Shown: in pieces, positions 35,600 to 45,886 of the stretch
Layout: every line of letters starts with the position of its first letter
Numbering within the stretch: the stretch's first letter is position 1
DNA from: Vicia villosa
Lineage: Eukaryota > Streptophyta > Magnoliopsida > Fabales > Fabaceae
Assembly (NCBI RefSeq): GCF_029867415.1
Contig: NC_081183.1
Location: 145,696,798 to 145,760,797 of the forward strand
Reading direction: 5' to 3'
Length of the DNA: 64,000 bases
Made by a program: the position numbers and the translations under genes
Notes under the pieces: generated by a model
Databases searched by the model: none
What the model was told of the DNA's origin: nothing
The model's input: only the letters and a program-made list of their open reading frames with translations

Positions 35600-36965
35600 G
35601 GATGTGGTGTCAACTCTACTGAGGAAGAATGTATCAATTCTGGATTGATCAAATTAACTCTGGGTTAGAAGTGAAATAAACATCAACTATGGGTTGAAAA
35701 AGAAACGTGGGTCAACTCTGGGTCGAAGAATAAAGGGAAGTCAACTCTGGGTTGAGAAAGAAAGAAGATCAACTCTGGGTTGAGAGAAAGTAATTAGATA
35801 ATGACTATGAGTCGAAAGTGGAAAGATGAACAATTAGAAATAACAGTCAACTCTGGGTTGAGTGGGAAGAAGAAAAGATAACCGTCAACTCTGGGTTGAG
35901 TGGGAAAGGAGAAACGATAACCATCAACTCTGGGTTGAGTGGGAAAAAGAAAAAAATCAATAAGAAATATCCGTCAACTCTGGATGGAAAGACAAAGGAA
36001 CTAGACACATCCATCAACTCTGGGTTGAGAGGGAGAAGAGGAGTCAATTCTGGATTTGAATAAAAGGTAACCGTCAACTCTGGGTTGAGTGGGAAAGACA
36101 AATCAATTCTGGATTGAATAAGAGACAACCGTCAACTCTGGGTTGAGTGGGAAAAAGACAAGAAGACAACCATCAATTCTGGGTTGAGTGGAAAAAAGAG
36201 AAGGGTCAACTCGGGGTTGAGTAAAAGATAACCGTCAACTCTGGGTTGAGTGGGAAAAGAAACAAGAAGAAATATCCGTCAACTCTGGGTGAGAGGGAAA
36301 GAAACAAGACGACCATCAACTCTGGGTTGAGTGGGAAAAAGATAAGCATCAACTCTGGGTTGAATAAAAGACAAACATCAACTCTGGGTTGAATAAAAGG
36401 TGACCGTCAACTCTGGGTTGAGTGGGAAAAGACAAGACAACCATCAACTCTGGGTTGAGTGGGAAAAAGATAAGCATCAACTCTGGGTTGAATAAAAGGC
36501 AAACATCAACTCTGGGTTGAATAAAAGGTGACCGTCAACTCTGGGTTGAGTGGGAAAAGACAAGACAACCATCAACTCTGGGTTGAGTGGGAAGAGGTGA
36601 GGATCAACTCTGGGTCGATTAAAAGACAAACATCAACTCTGGGTTGAATAAAAGGTGACCGTCAACTCTGGGTGAGTGGGGAAGAAACAAGACAACCATC
36701 AACTCTGGGTTGAGTGGGAAAAAGATAAGCATCAACTCTGGGTTGAATAAAAGACAAACATCAACTCTGGGTTGAATAAAAGGTGACCGTCAACTCTGGG
36801 TTGAGTGGGAAAAGGTAAGGATCAACTCTGGGTCGATTAAAAGATAACCGTCAACTCTGGGTTGAGTGGGAAAAACATAATTAACTCGGGGTCAAAAGAT
36901 GAAAGGAAAGTCAACTCTGGGTTGAACACAAAAACATCAACTCTGGGTTGAAAGAAGATGAACAT
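35600..36965. repeat. Minisatellite with core tcaactctgggttga (about 36 copies)
   Basis: The 15-bp core recurs at 25-50 bp spacing with short purine-rich linkers (gtgggaaaaga, ataaaagac). Between about 36400 and 36800 a higher-order unit of four cores (about 125-128 bp) is repeated three times. This indicates recent unequal exchange. It is located next to the PPT, as is the comparable array in element 2. Confidence 0.95.
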
Positions 36966-39900
36966 GATTGACTTTAGGAGATGACACCACAATGGTAACC
37001 CTGAGTGCCCCAGTGGAATATCAATTGATTGCTTGTAGAGAACCCATCTGATGAGTAACTTGGCTTATGCTTCACATGCAAATGTTTGATTTATTTGTGC
37101 ACTTCTGGAGATGCAATGCTATGAATTCTATATGTAGTGCACTGATTGATCTGTCAGGGTTTCTGCTTTGTATGGAATAGATTGGATGGAGTTCAGAAAC
37201 TCTTCTTGATTTAAGATAGGGTGGATGCCCCTGTTTTATTGATGATTGGATCATGTGGGGGAAAATGATAATGAGAATGCAATGATATGCATGATGTATG
37301 TATGATTATGAGTGGAATGATTGTTTCCATGATACCAGGGATGGATGGAGGGTTCCCTTGCGGAAAGATTGCTTGAAGGATAGAACTTGTGAAGGTGAGG
37401 TGTTGACTTGACTCCTCGACACTTGTCTTGATATCTGACACTTGCTTGGGGATGAAAGATGAATTGTTACTAGCTTGCCCCAGCTTGTATGACCTTTTGA
37501 GATAAAACTTTGATATGCTTGAATCATGGAGATTTGTAATGGTCTGCCCCAGTGTGGATCAAGAGATGAGTTCCCCAGATTGAAAGGAATTCTTCCACCA
37601 GATGGATGTTTGAGATATTTGCTCGGCGGATGACCAACCTTTGCCTTTGTAAGACTACTCAATGGGATTTCAATGTTGAACTTTCCTTGGTATCAAGTAC
37701 TTATTTTCATGTTAGAGACAATTTTGTTTTGAAAAAGATAATGAGAATGCAATGCACATGTTAATCTCAAAGAAAAAGTTTTATTTGTCAAAATGTTGTA
37801 CTGATACTAACACAAGTGACACAGCAACATTAGGAGTCAGTTTGACATGATTTTACAGTTTGTATGCTTTCGGAACGAACCCTGCTTCAATTAGGACTTT
37901 TGAGGGTTGTAACGTGGTCGGGTTCACGGTTTAAGAAACAAAGGATAAAGGCTCAAATTCTACTTAACCCACCCCTTCTTCGTGATGTTCTCCAATCCTA
38001 GGTTCAGTTAGCTTGACACGAGTGTTCACCTTTCAGGAAGGATTGTAATGGATGAGGATCCTTTGCAACTTTGATGGAGGTGGCAGCCACCCTTTGGTGC
38101 TTTCGTTGATGATCACGACAACTTGTCCCTTGGAGGATTTTTGTTCTTTTGCTTTGTCTTTTGCTTTTCCCTAATTTTTGCCTGGACAAAAGTTTCTCTT
38201 GATTTTGGTTTTCGTTGTCCAGCGGGATATGCCCTATTTTTTGCCTAAGTCATTTGCTTCAAAGCTTTTCCTTTCCTTTCTTTTTGACTTAGCGGGCTAT
38301 TGTTTCTTTTTTTTTTATTCATAATTTTCTTTCATTTCTTTTTGTCTCGTTCGGGAACAAGTTGTATGACTTTTGTGATTGACTTGAAGAAAAGGTTGTG
38401 ACTGCCTTATTCTCATTAAGCGAGAGACATCCATTGTGGATTGTACTCTTCTACTTTTGTTGTGAGATATGGAATATGATGGATCCTCTGATGGAATACC
38501 TGAAAGTTGAGTGCTCGGTCGCACTAACTGAAGACTACCCTGCCCCTGGTTAATATTGAGGGTTTTGCATTTTTTTTGAAAAGAAACTACTACTCCATAG
38601 GCTCAAAGGGGTTTACGAAGGTTTCACTCCCTTATAACTCCGGTGTTTAGGAATTGAAACAATGCCTGTACATCCTCAGCAGGATCTTGTTCCAAAAGCA
38701 TACAATTAGTGATTCATGGGTTTTTGATTTTTCATCATTCTCCTTTTTTAGTTGCTTAAGACAAATGAGTGAAGTATCAATGAACATAATGACAAGAATG
38801 AAATGATTTGAGAAAAACATGTATATTGCATTATTTTTATTTATTCAAACAGAATGAGTTTCTTACAATGAGAAGTACTTGATAACAACGAAAATAGTAC
38901 AATTGAGAATACTAGAGAAATCTATACAATGGCAAGCTTGGCCTTATTATGATGCAAATGAAATGTTCTTTGACAAACATAAAGTCTTTAGGATCCTTTG
39001 GTGGAAGGTGCCCCTTTAGGGGGCATGGAGTTTTCTGATAGCAGCTTGATCTTGTTTGTAATTCCCCATGATTCTTTGTCTGTTGTCATGTCAGATAACG
39101 GTGTCGAGGAATCCTCTTGACTGATCTGATGGAGAGGAAGAGTGGTAAGAGTATTGGTAACCATGGATGCACATGCATGAATGCAAAATGTTAATGATGA
39201 TGCAAATGCAACAGGAATCAGGATCAAGGATCAAGGCCTCTTGGATAACAACTTCTCATGGCCAATAAGATATGGTCGAACCCTCCAGATTCAGAGGTTC
39301 GACGTTGCTTTCTGGATAAATAGCTTGTGCATAAGTCAAGGATGGTCGAATCCTCGAGATTCAGAGGTTCGACGTTGATTCTGATAGATAGCTTTTGCAT
39401 AAGTCAAATGCTCCAGGATCAAAGGTTCGACGTCCTTTTGAGTACCAGGAGAACCAATAGTCACCAACAGAACATGCACCTGTAAAGAATATGATTCCCT
39501 CCCCACTCACGGGTGTAGTCTAGGTCAGGGTAAGGTCATGAAACGCAGTATACGGTCCGCCCGAAGGTAAGTACCATCACAGCGCGGATGCGGGTGACGA
39601 TAATACCTCCGTTTGAAACCACTACTCTGCTCGTAGTCACATAATCCATCCCGAGACGTACACCTCGAGACAAACTATGCTCCCACTCTATCCTAGGGTC
39701 CCTAGAGTGCACTCATAGCCTGTGTATTGGGCCTTTTACCTCATAGAAACAACCCACCCAACCTGCAAACAGAGAAAATATGTGGCCCCCACGGGGACCC
39801 ATAATATAGTCCAGAATGCGAGAAAATAAACATGATATGCGAGCAATAAATAGTCATGATATGCAAGGCATAAAGAAATAAAGCAATAAAGCAGTAAAGC

Positions 39901-39973
39901 AATAAAGCAATAAATCAATAAATGAACACCCAAAGAAAAGAAAGCAAACACAAGCTAGGATCACCTAATATAT

Positions 39974-39991
39974 TCCCCAGCAGAGTCGCCA
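39974..39991 (-). promoter_or_regulatory. Primer binding site of element 3
   Basis: TGGCGACTCTGCTGGGGA on the minus strand, 2 nt from the LTR end. It is the same primer type as the Ogre. Confidence 0.9.
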
Positions 39992-39993
39992 GC

Positions 39994-42900
39994 TGTCGCA
40001 CGCTCGCGAAAATGAACAACAGAGTCGCCACCAATATATTTATCCCATAAGGGAAAGGAATATCAGAAAACCTAAGATGAATAAGAACGAGGTCTTTCGA
40101 CCAGAGATAGGGTACGGGAGTCGGTTACGCGAGGGGAAGGTACTAGCACCCCTCACGCCCATCGTACTCGATGGTATCCACCTATGTTTGTTTCTATCTA
40201 AAGGGTGTGTAAATCTAAAGCTTAATTACTAAAGGAATGCATGCAAATGAAAGAAAAGAAACACGGGGAAAATAAGGTTTATAAATAATTGTGCTCGCTT
40301 AGGCCCCGCGACCCAATGCCTACGTATCCTTTTCAGGAATCAGAGCGCCGTAGTTCGGCTCTTTAGTTTTTGTTTGTTTTTGTGTTTTTTAGTTGAACAG
40401 TTACATTCGCACTCCGCTGCTCGACCTCTGGAGTCTTAAGCTGGGAATGGAGCGGAAATAACGTGTCCGATTAGGAGAAAGAAATGCCCTGAAGGCAAGA
40501 GAAAGAATGCCTCGGAGGCAAGAGAGAAAAGATTGGTTTGTGTTTTTTATGTGTGATTCCATGATGGACGAAAACCCACTACAAGGCTTCGCATCACTTC
40601 CTTACTTTGCTTAGCTCTGAGCCTTTATTAGATATTTTGAAGTGTTTTTGTTTAGGTGTCTTTTAAGGGAAATTAATTTGTGACTTAGATCATACCAAAA
40701 AGAGTTTTGCTTTGCATATTTAGAGAAAGCACATTGAGGCCTACGCCACAATCGTTTCTCTAAATAACGGTTAAGAAATACATCGAGGTTTCACACCTCA
40801 ATCATTTCTTCTCCGCTAAGTAAAGGAGATACAAAAAAGAGTTCTTTTGTGAATGTTTAGAGAATGCACATCGAGGCCTACACCACGATCGTTTCTCTAA
40901 ACAACGGTTAAGAAATACATCGAGGCTTCACACCTCAATCATTTCTTCTCCGCTAAGTAGGAAAGAACATACATCAAGGCCTACGCCTCAATCATTTCTT
41001 TCTTACTATGAAATATAGTAACGGTATGATCTTCATCGATATTTATTAAGTATTTTAAAAGTTGAAAAGAAAAGAAGGAAGACTAGCCTAAAATGATCAA
41101 CTAGCCTAATGTTACGATGGGAATTCTAGATCCTAATGGCATGAAGATATAAGCATAAGCGGAGATCGAAATTACAAGTAAAAATACAAGTAAATAATGA
41201 TACAAAAATTAGTGTAAAATGGCTAACATAAACACTTGAAAATATGGTACAAGACATGAAGGTGAACAATGCAAAATAGTACAAAAATCGAATTTAAAAT
41301 ACTATTATTTTCTATGATTTTTTATATGAGAACAAAGAGATTCTAATTAAGCAAAAAGAAAATAAAATGATTAGCCTAACAAAACTAATATTTTTATGAT
41401 TATTTTCTATGTCTAAAATTGTATCAAAGTCTAAAAATTAGCATTTTTGTTATTTATGAAAACACCTAAATTCATTAATTAAAGGTCAGGGGGTACATAT
41501 TGAATCAAATGGTGTGATTAGCAAAACGCTGGGCTCAAAGGTGTTGGCCCAGCAAACTATTTTTGTTGTTCAGATTTTTGGTATGTCAAATAGAGCTTGG
41601 GCCAGTGGGGGGTGTAGCTAACAGATTTCGTACGTGGCCCAATTGCTATTGATGATCCATATTTATTATTCAGTTTATATAATCAGACTTTTATTATGAA
41701 AATAATAAAATAAAATAAAAAAAATAATCAATTTAAACCAAAAAGGGAAAATTGAGGTTCTAGGGTTACCTCAATGTGTCGTTCCTCCTTCCTCAGTCGT
41801 CTCTCACTCTCGTTCTTATCTCTTCTCACCGGCGAACGACGACGGCCACCCAACCCTATCTCCGGCATGCGTTTGAACACCGTCGTGACCAAACCTCCTC
41901 CTATCTCGATCTCCTTCTCCTTCTTGTTGCGTTTAATGATGACGACGGACGCTGTCACGAAGTCGCTGAAGGTGTGAGCGTGATGATGCGTTGATGATGA
42001 TGAACACTGTATGGTGCGATGTTGTGGCGTGGTGATGATTGTTGCGATGATGATGAATGAACGCAGTGGTTGAATGTGATGCAGAAGCGATTCAGATGAT
42101 GAATCGGTGATGGTGATGTTGTTGGAGATTGTTGTTAACATTGAAGAACAGATGAACGATTCGTTTTCTTCTTGCAGGTGAATTCTCTTTTTTCTGTTAT
42201 CGTTCTTTTTTTCATTTCGATTTCTTCTGATTCTTTCTTCTGCTGTTTCAATCTTCTTTCTTCTTCTTTGGTCTTATTCTGCAACTTTTTTGTTGTGTTC
42301 TTCGTGAGTTTGAGGTGAAGATGGATGACTGAAGATCGTTGATTAGTGTGAAGATGAAGAAGATTCTGGTGATTTGATTCTGAAGAATGGAGAAGAAGAT
42401 TGAAGTTTTGTCATGGTGTAGAGATTCTGAGGTGAGGAAATTATGAAGGAGAATGGAAGATTATGAATGGTGAATTGTGGAGATGGTGATGAAGAATCGT
42501 GTGAAGTGATGAAGATGATGGAGAGCCTTGAATGAAGGTGGAGAAGAGAATTTATAGGTGGAGTTCTGAGATGAAGAATGTGAAGGTGGTGGTGAAGTTT
42601 GAAGAATGGCTGAGAATGTGGAGTGAAAATGGTTATGAGAGTGAAGAAGATGAAGATGGCTGCAAGCCACTGCATTTATAGGTAAGGTTTCTTCTCAATT
42701 TCTGTTTTGATTTTCTGTTAGAAGTTAACTGAATCTGTTAGCATTTGTAACTGAATTTGGGAGTTAGTTAGGCGGTTATAGAAGTTGTTAGTTTGGGACT
42801 GTTATATATCAGTTATAGATTAATTGAGAAAAAGGTTGGAAATAGAGTTGGTTGAAAAATTGGTTAGCTGTTGGGAATTGTTAGTAAGATGGTGGCTAGG

Positions 42901-43878
42901 CTAAGTTAGGCATCTGTTTTATGGTTATGCAGAATTGTGACTGGCTCCTAAATTATGCAGGTTTTTGGTTTGATCATTTGCGGAATTGGTTCGGGTATGC
43001 AAGCTGGATGCAAGTTTGATTTTCTTTATTTTTGGCATTGTATTGTGGGTTGATAATGCTGCAACTGTATTGAACTATATTGATTGTGTGCGGAGGCAGG
43101 TTTGAAGTGTAGGAATGGTGCAATGGGCGCACAGTCATGAAGATGGAATCAAGGGTGCTAGCCTATCATTGATGACAGCTTAGGATTAGAAACAATAGGC
43201 TGAAGCAATTTTTGTATAGTCTGATTTTGTAATGAGATTTTGGTAAATAAATGTTGTAATAGATAGCAACCTGAACTAAGTGTTAAATGGAGTTTGGGAA
43301 TGGACTTTTGATTTGTGAGTTTGAATGATTGCTTGAATAAAGGTTCTTGTATCCTTTTGTAGTATGGAGCTTCTTTTTACACTTCTTCTCTCGAATAAAC
43401 TTGCCCTGTTATGATGGAATGAAATTTCTAATTTGAAGTGTAACTGGTGTTGAATGATGAATCTTAAGAAGCTAACATTTCCTTAAAAATACGAATGATG
43501 TTCGTACAGATCTTGATGAACCTTTGAATCAATTGTACTCTTTTCATAATCCCATAATAATTAGATCCAAATTGAACGCTCCTGATTGAATCTTAAATTC
43601 ATAATAATTTGTGCTTGAAGCAACATCAATATGCATAAGACCTTTGACTTGATGTATTAGAAGATAGATAAATTCATCATCCTATCGCACAAACCATGAA
43701 TCATTTCTTGTATCTCAATCAACTTCAGGAACCCTTGATCCTTGCTCTCATTTCCAGATTATAGATGAGTGCATGATTTTTTTTTGTTGATGACCTAAAG
43801 GGGATGATAGTGCAGATGAAATGGGAAAACATAAGCCGATTATAAATAAATTAGATGGGCAAATTTTGGGGTGCAACA
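39994..43878 (-). repeat. 5' LTR of element 3 (3885 bp)
   Basis: It is a near-perfect copy of 31582-35466 at an offset of 8412 bp. The outer terminus GCAACA at 43878 is followed by the target duplication AGGCG. Confidence 0.95.
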
Positions 43879-43883
43879 AGGCG

Positions 43884-45634
43884 GACGAACTGTTTTCGGG
43901 GTGAAAACTGCCATTCGTCAACTGATGCCTGGGGAATCAACGAACTGTTTTCCTAAGAGGAACACTGCCATTCATCGACTCTGTGGGGAGTTAAACATCC
44001 CAGAAACAGACAAACTGTTTGAAGAAATTGCCATTTGTCAATCTCTTGAGTATTTAACAGACAAACTGTCTTTTCTTGGGAAAAGACTGCCATTTGCCAA
44101 TTGCTAGGGGAACACACTGTCTTCTGCCGGGGAAGACTGCCATTTGTTGACCCTGTCGTGAAAGAGAGTGAGCAAACTGTCTTCTGATGAAAGAGACTGC
44201 TATTTGCCGACTTTGTTGTGAAAGAAAGTGAGCAAACTGTCTTCTGCTGAAAGAGACTGCCATTTGCTGACTTTGTTGTGATAGAAAGTGAGCAAACTGT
44301 CTTCTGCTGAAAGAGACTGCCATTTGCTGACTTTGTTGGGGAATCTGAACTATCTTCTGGACGAAGACTATCATTCGCTGACTCCGCTGGGGAATCATTT
44401 GTCGATCTGCTGGGAGATTCTGAATTTTTCTTTGACAAGAAGTGGCACCTCTTGACCCTGCTGGGGAAATACCAAACCTGTAGGGAATTCCAAAATGTGA
44501 AGCAGACTATCTTATCTGAAGAAGACTGTCGAATGTCGCTCTGCAGGAGATTCTCGGCTGAGGAATTCCAAAAGTGAACAAACTATCTCTTTGAGGGAGA
44601 CTACCATCTGTTGACTTGCTTGGTGAGATCCTTGTGTACGAACTGTTGTTTCGAAGGAAAAAGTTTCTCCGGAACTTGCAGGGGAAACTTGAGTTCATGC
44701 CTCAATGACTTAGGCATTCACAGGATCAAAGCCTGATTCGGCTATGCAATTATGATGTAATGTATGCATGAATATTATGACAATGATAAAATGTAAAGTG
44801 AATGTGAATGGAATTGTCGCAGATGTAAAATCCTATGATACGACTTGAATTCTTGTGGATCAGAAGAGGTCCTCTTCTTGTAGTTCGAACTCTGTTGGGA
44901 ATACCTGGTTATCAGTTGTCCGCTGTCCGAAGTGAGTAATATGAATTGAAGTAAAGATCCGTCATCGGGAGATGTTTGCAAAGCGACCTCATGGGGAAAA
45001 CTTGATTCCCGGAATCTCAACCGTTCTCGGAGCAACTGTTTGCATTCTTCCTATTGTTTGTAAACCTTAGAAAGAAATTTCACCTTTATTTTTGCAAGTA
45101 AATTCATTTTATTTTATGAAAACAATTGTTTCAAGAAAATGACTGTTTAAACTCAAAATGTATTTCAAGAAACTGAAAAAGACTAGATTGCAAAAGAAAA
45201 GCACAAGGCTCAAATTATTATATATGGAATGGTAATCAGCCAAATGCTTGATTCCATGGAGTATTTACAAAGTTGGAAATTGGTAATTTTCGGGAAAAGG
45301 GCTACGATGAAACGTGACGACCGTTATCTTTCCCTTCCACTCCGAGTTGCGCTGTATTCGTGCTTCGTAGAAGATGACCTACTGCTGATGAATACTCCGC
45401 TATGGATTTTGAATGATCAAGTTTGTCCTAAACACAGTTACTTGCCATATATCCCTAACTTTTGCGTAAACTACCCCTTTCGGGTTTTAAGTCTACCGGG
45501 ATTGATTAATATTTTTTTATGTCTCTAACTTTTGCCTGAATCGCCCTTTCGGGTTTTCGATTCACCGAGACGCTCTTTTTTGCCTAAGTCGCTCTTTGAG
45601 AGTTTTCAACTTAGCGAGCTGTTCTTTTAATTAT
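43884..45634 (-). other. Ogre 3' untranslated region between INT and element 3
   Basis: This non-coding stretch is dominated by motifs of the type aaactgtctt...gactgccatttg(c/t)(t/c)ga. Units near 44150-44340 form a 60-bp tandem repeat, and more diverged copies extend from 43890 to 44620. In the original Ogre it was continuous with 30767-31576. The reading frames of up to 161 codons here come from repeat periodicity divisible by three and have no domain. Confidence 0.6.
44150..44340. repeat. 60-bp tandem repeat
   Basis: There are three to four units of gtgagcaaactgtcttctg plus a(t/c)tgaaagagactgc(c/t)atttgc(t/c)gactttgttg. The period is 60 bp, so it keeps frames open on the minus strand. Confidence 0.85.
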
Positions 45635-45871
45635 TTAGGCGAAGTATTTCTTGACTGCGTCGACGTTCACAGGACGCGTGAATTCTTCTCCATCCATAGT
45701 CGTGAGTATTAAGGCTCCTCCTGAGAAAGCTCTCTTGACCACGTAGGGGCCGTCATAACTGGGAGTCCATTTCCCTCTTGAATTTGTGAGAAAAGATTGA
45801 ATCTTTTTGAGTACAAGGTCGCCTTCTTTGATTGTGCGAGGTCGAACCTTTTTGTCGAAAGCTTTCTTCAT
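45635..45871 (-). CDS. Ogre integrase C-terminal tail (after an in-frame stop)
   Basis: A 78-codon frame, with basic MKKAFDKKVRPR then WTPSYDGPYVVKRAFSGGAL, is in phase with the pol ORF and separated from it by a single TAG at 45887-45889. It corresponds to the C-terminal DNA-binding region of Ty3/gypsy integrases (the GPF/Y module is represented by GPYVV). It ends at a natural-looking stop. It has no independent function. In an intact Ogre it would be the last part of the polyprotein. Confidence 0.8.
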   Translation of the reverse strand: MKKAFDKKVRPRTIKEGDLVLKKIQSFLTNSRGKWTPSYDGPYVVKRAFSGGALILTTMDGEEFTRPVNVDAVKKYFA

Positions 45872-45886
45872 TCTTTGTTGATATAG

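Larger units (their letters stand above)
35467..39993 (-). mobile_element. Internal region of element 3 (non-coding)
   Basis: From the PPT inward it holds a 1.4-kb minisatellite (35600-36965), then non-coding sequence to about 39.2 kb with conserved blocks shared with element 2. A two-copy repeat with hairpins follows at 39270-39400, then a leader ending at the PBS (39974-39991). Stops interrupt all frames and no gag/pol similarity is recognisable. Confidence 0.8.
31582..43878 (-). mobile_element. Element 3: complete non-autonomous Ogre-related retrotransposon (12.3 kb)
   Basis: It is bounded by two 3885-bp LTRs (31582-35466 and 39994-43878), with PPT, PBS and the 5-bp target duplication AGGCG. 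No ORF in the 4.5-kb internal region resembles gag or pol, so proteins must come from another element (LARD-type). The LTR ends (TGTTGCACCCC...GCGTGCGACA) and the first several hundred bp at the U5 end resemble element 2. Only one LTR mismatch was noticed (34255 T against 42667 C), so insertion was recent. It inserted into the 3' untranslated region of the Ogre. Confidence 0.9.

Noticed and set aside
35600..36965. CRISPR-like pattern of short direct repeats with spacers
   Set aside because: The spacers are themselves repetitive and purine-rich, there are no cas genes, and the context is a plant retrotransposon. It is a minisatellite.
43953..44438. 161-codon minus-strand ORF rich in Ser/Asn/Phe
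   Set aside because: It arises from a 60-bp tandem repeat whose length is a multiple of three. An overlapping second frame is equally open.
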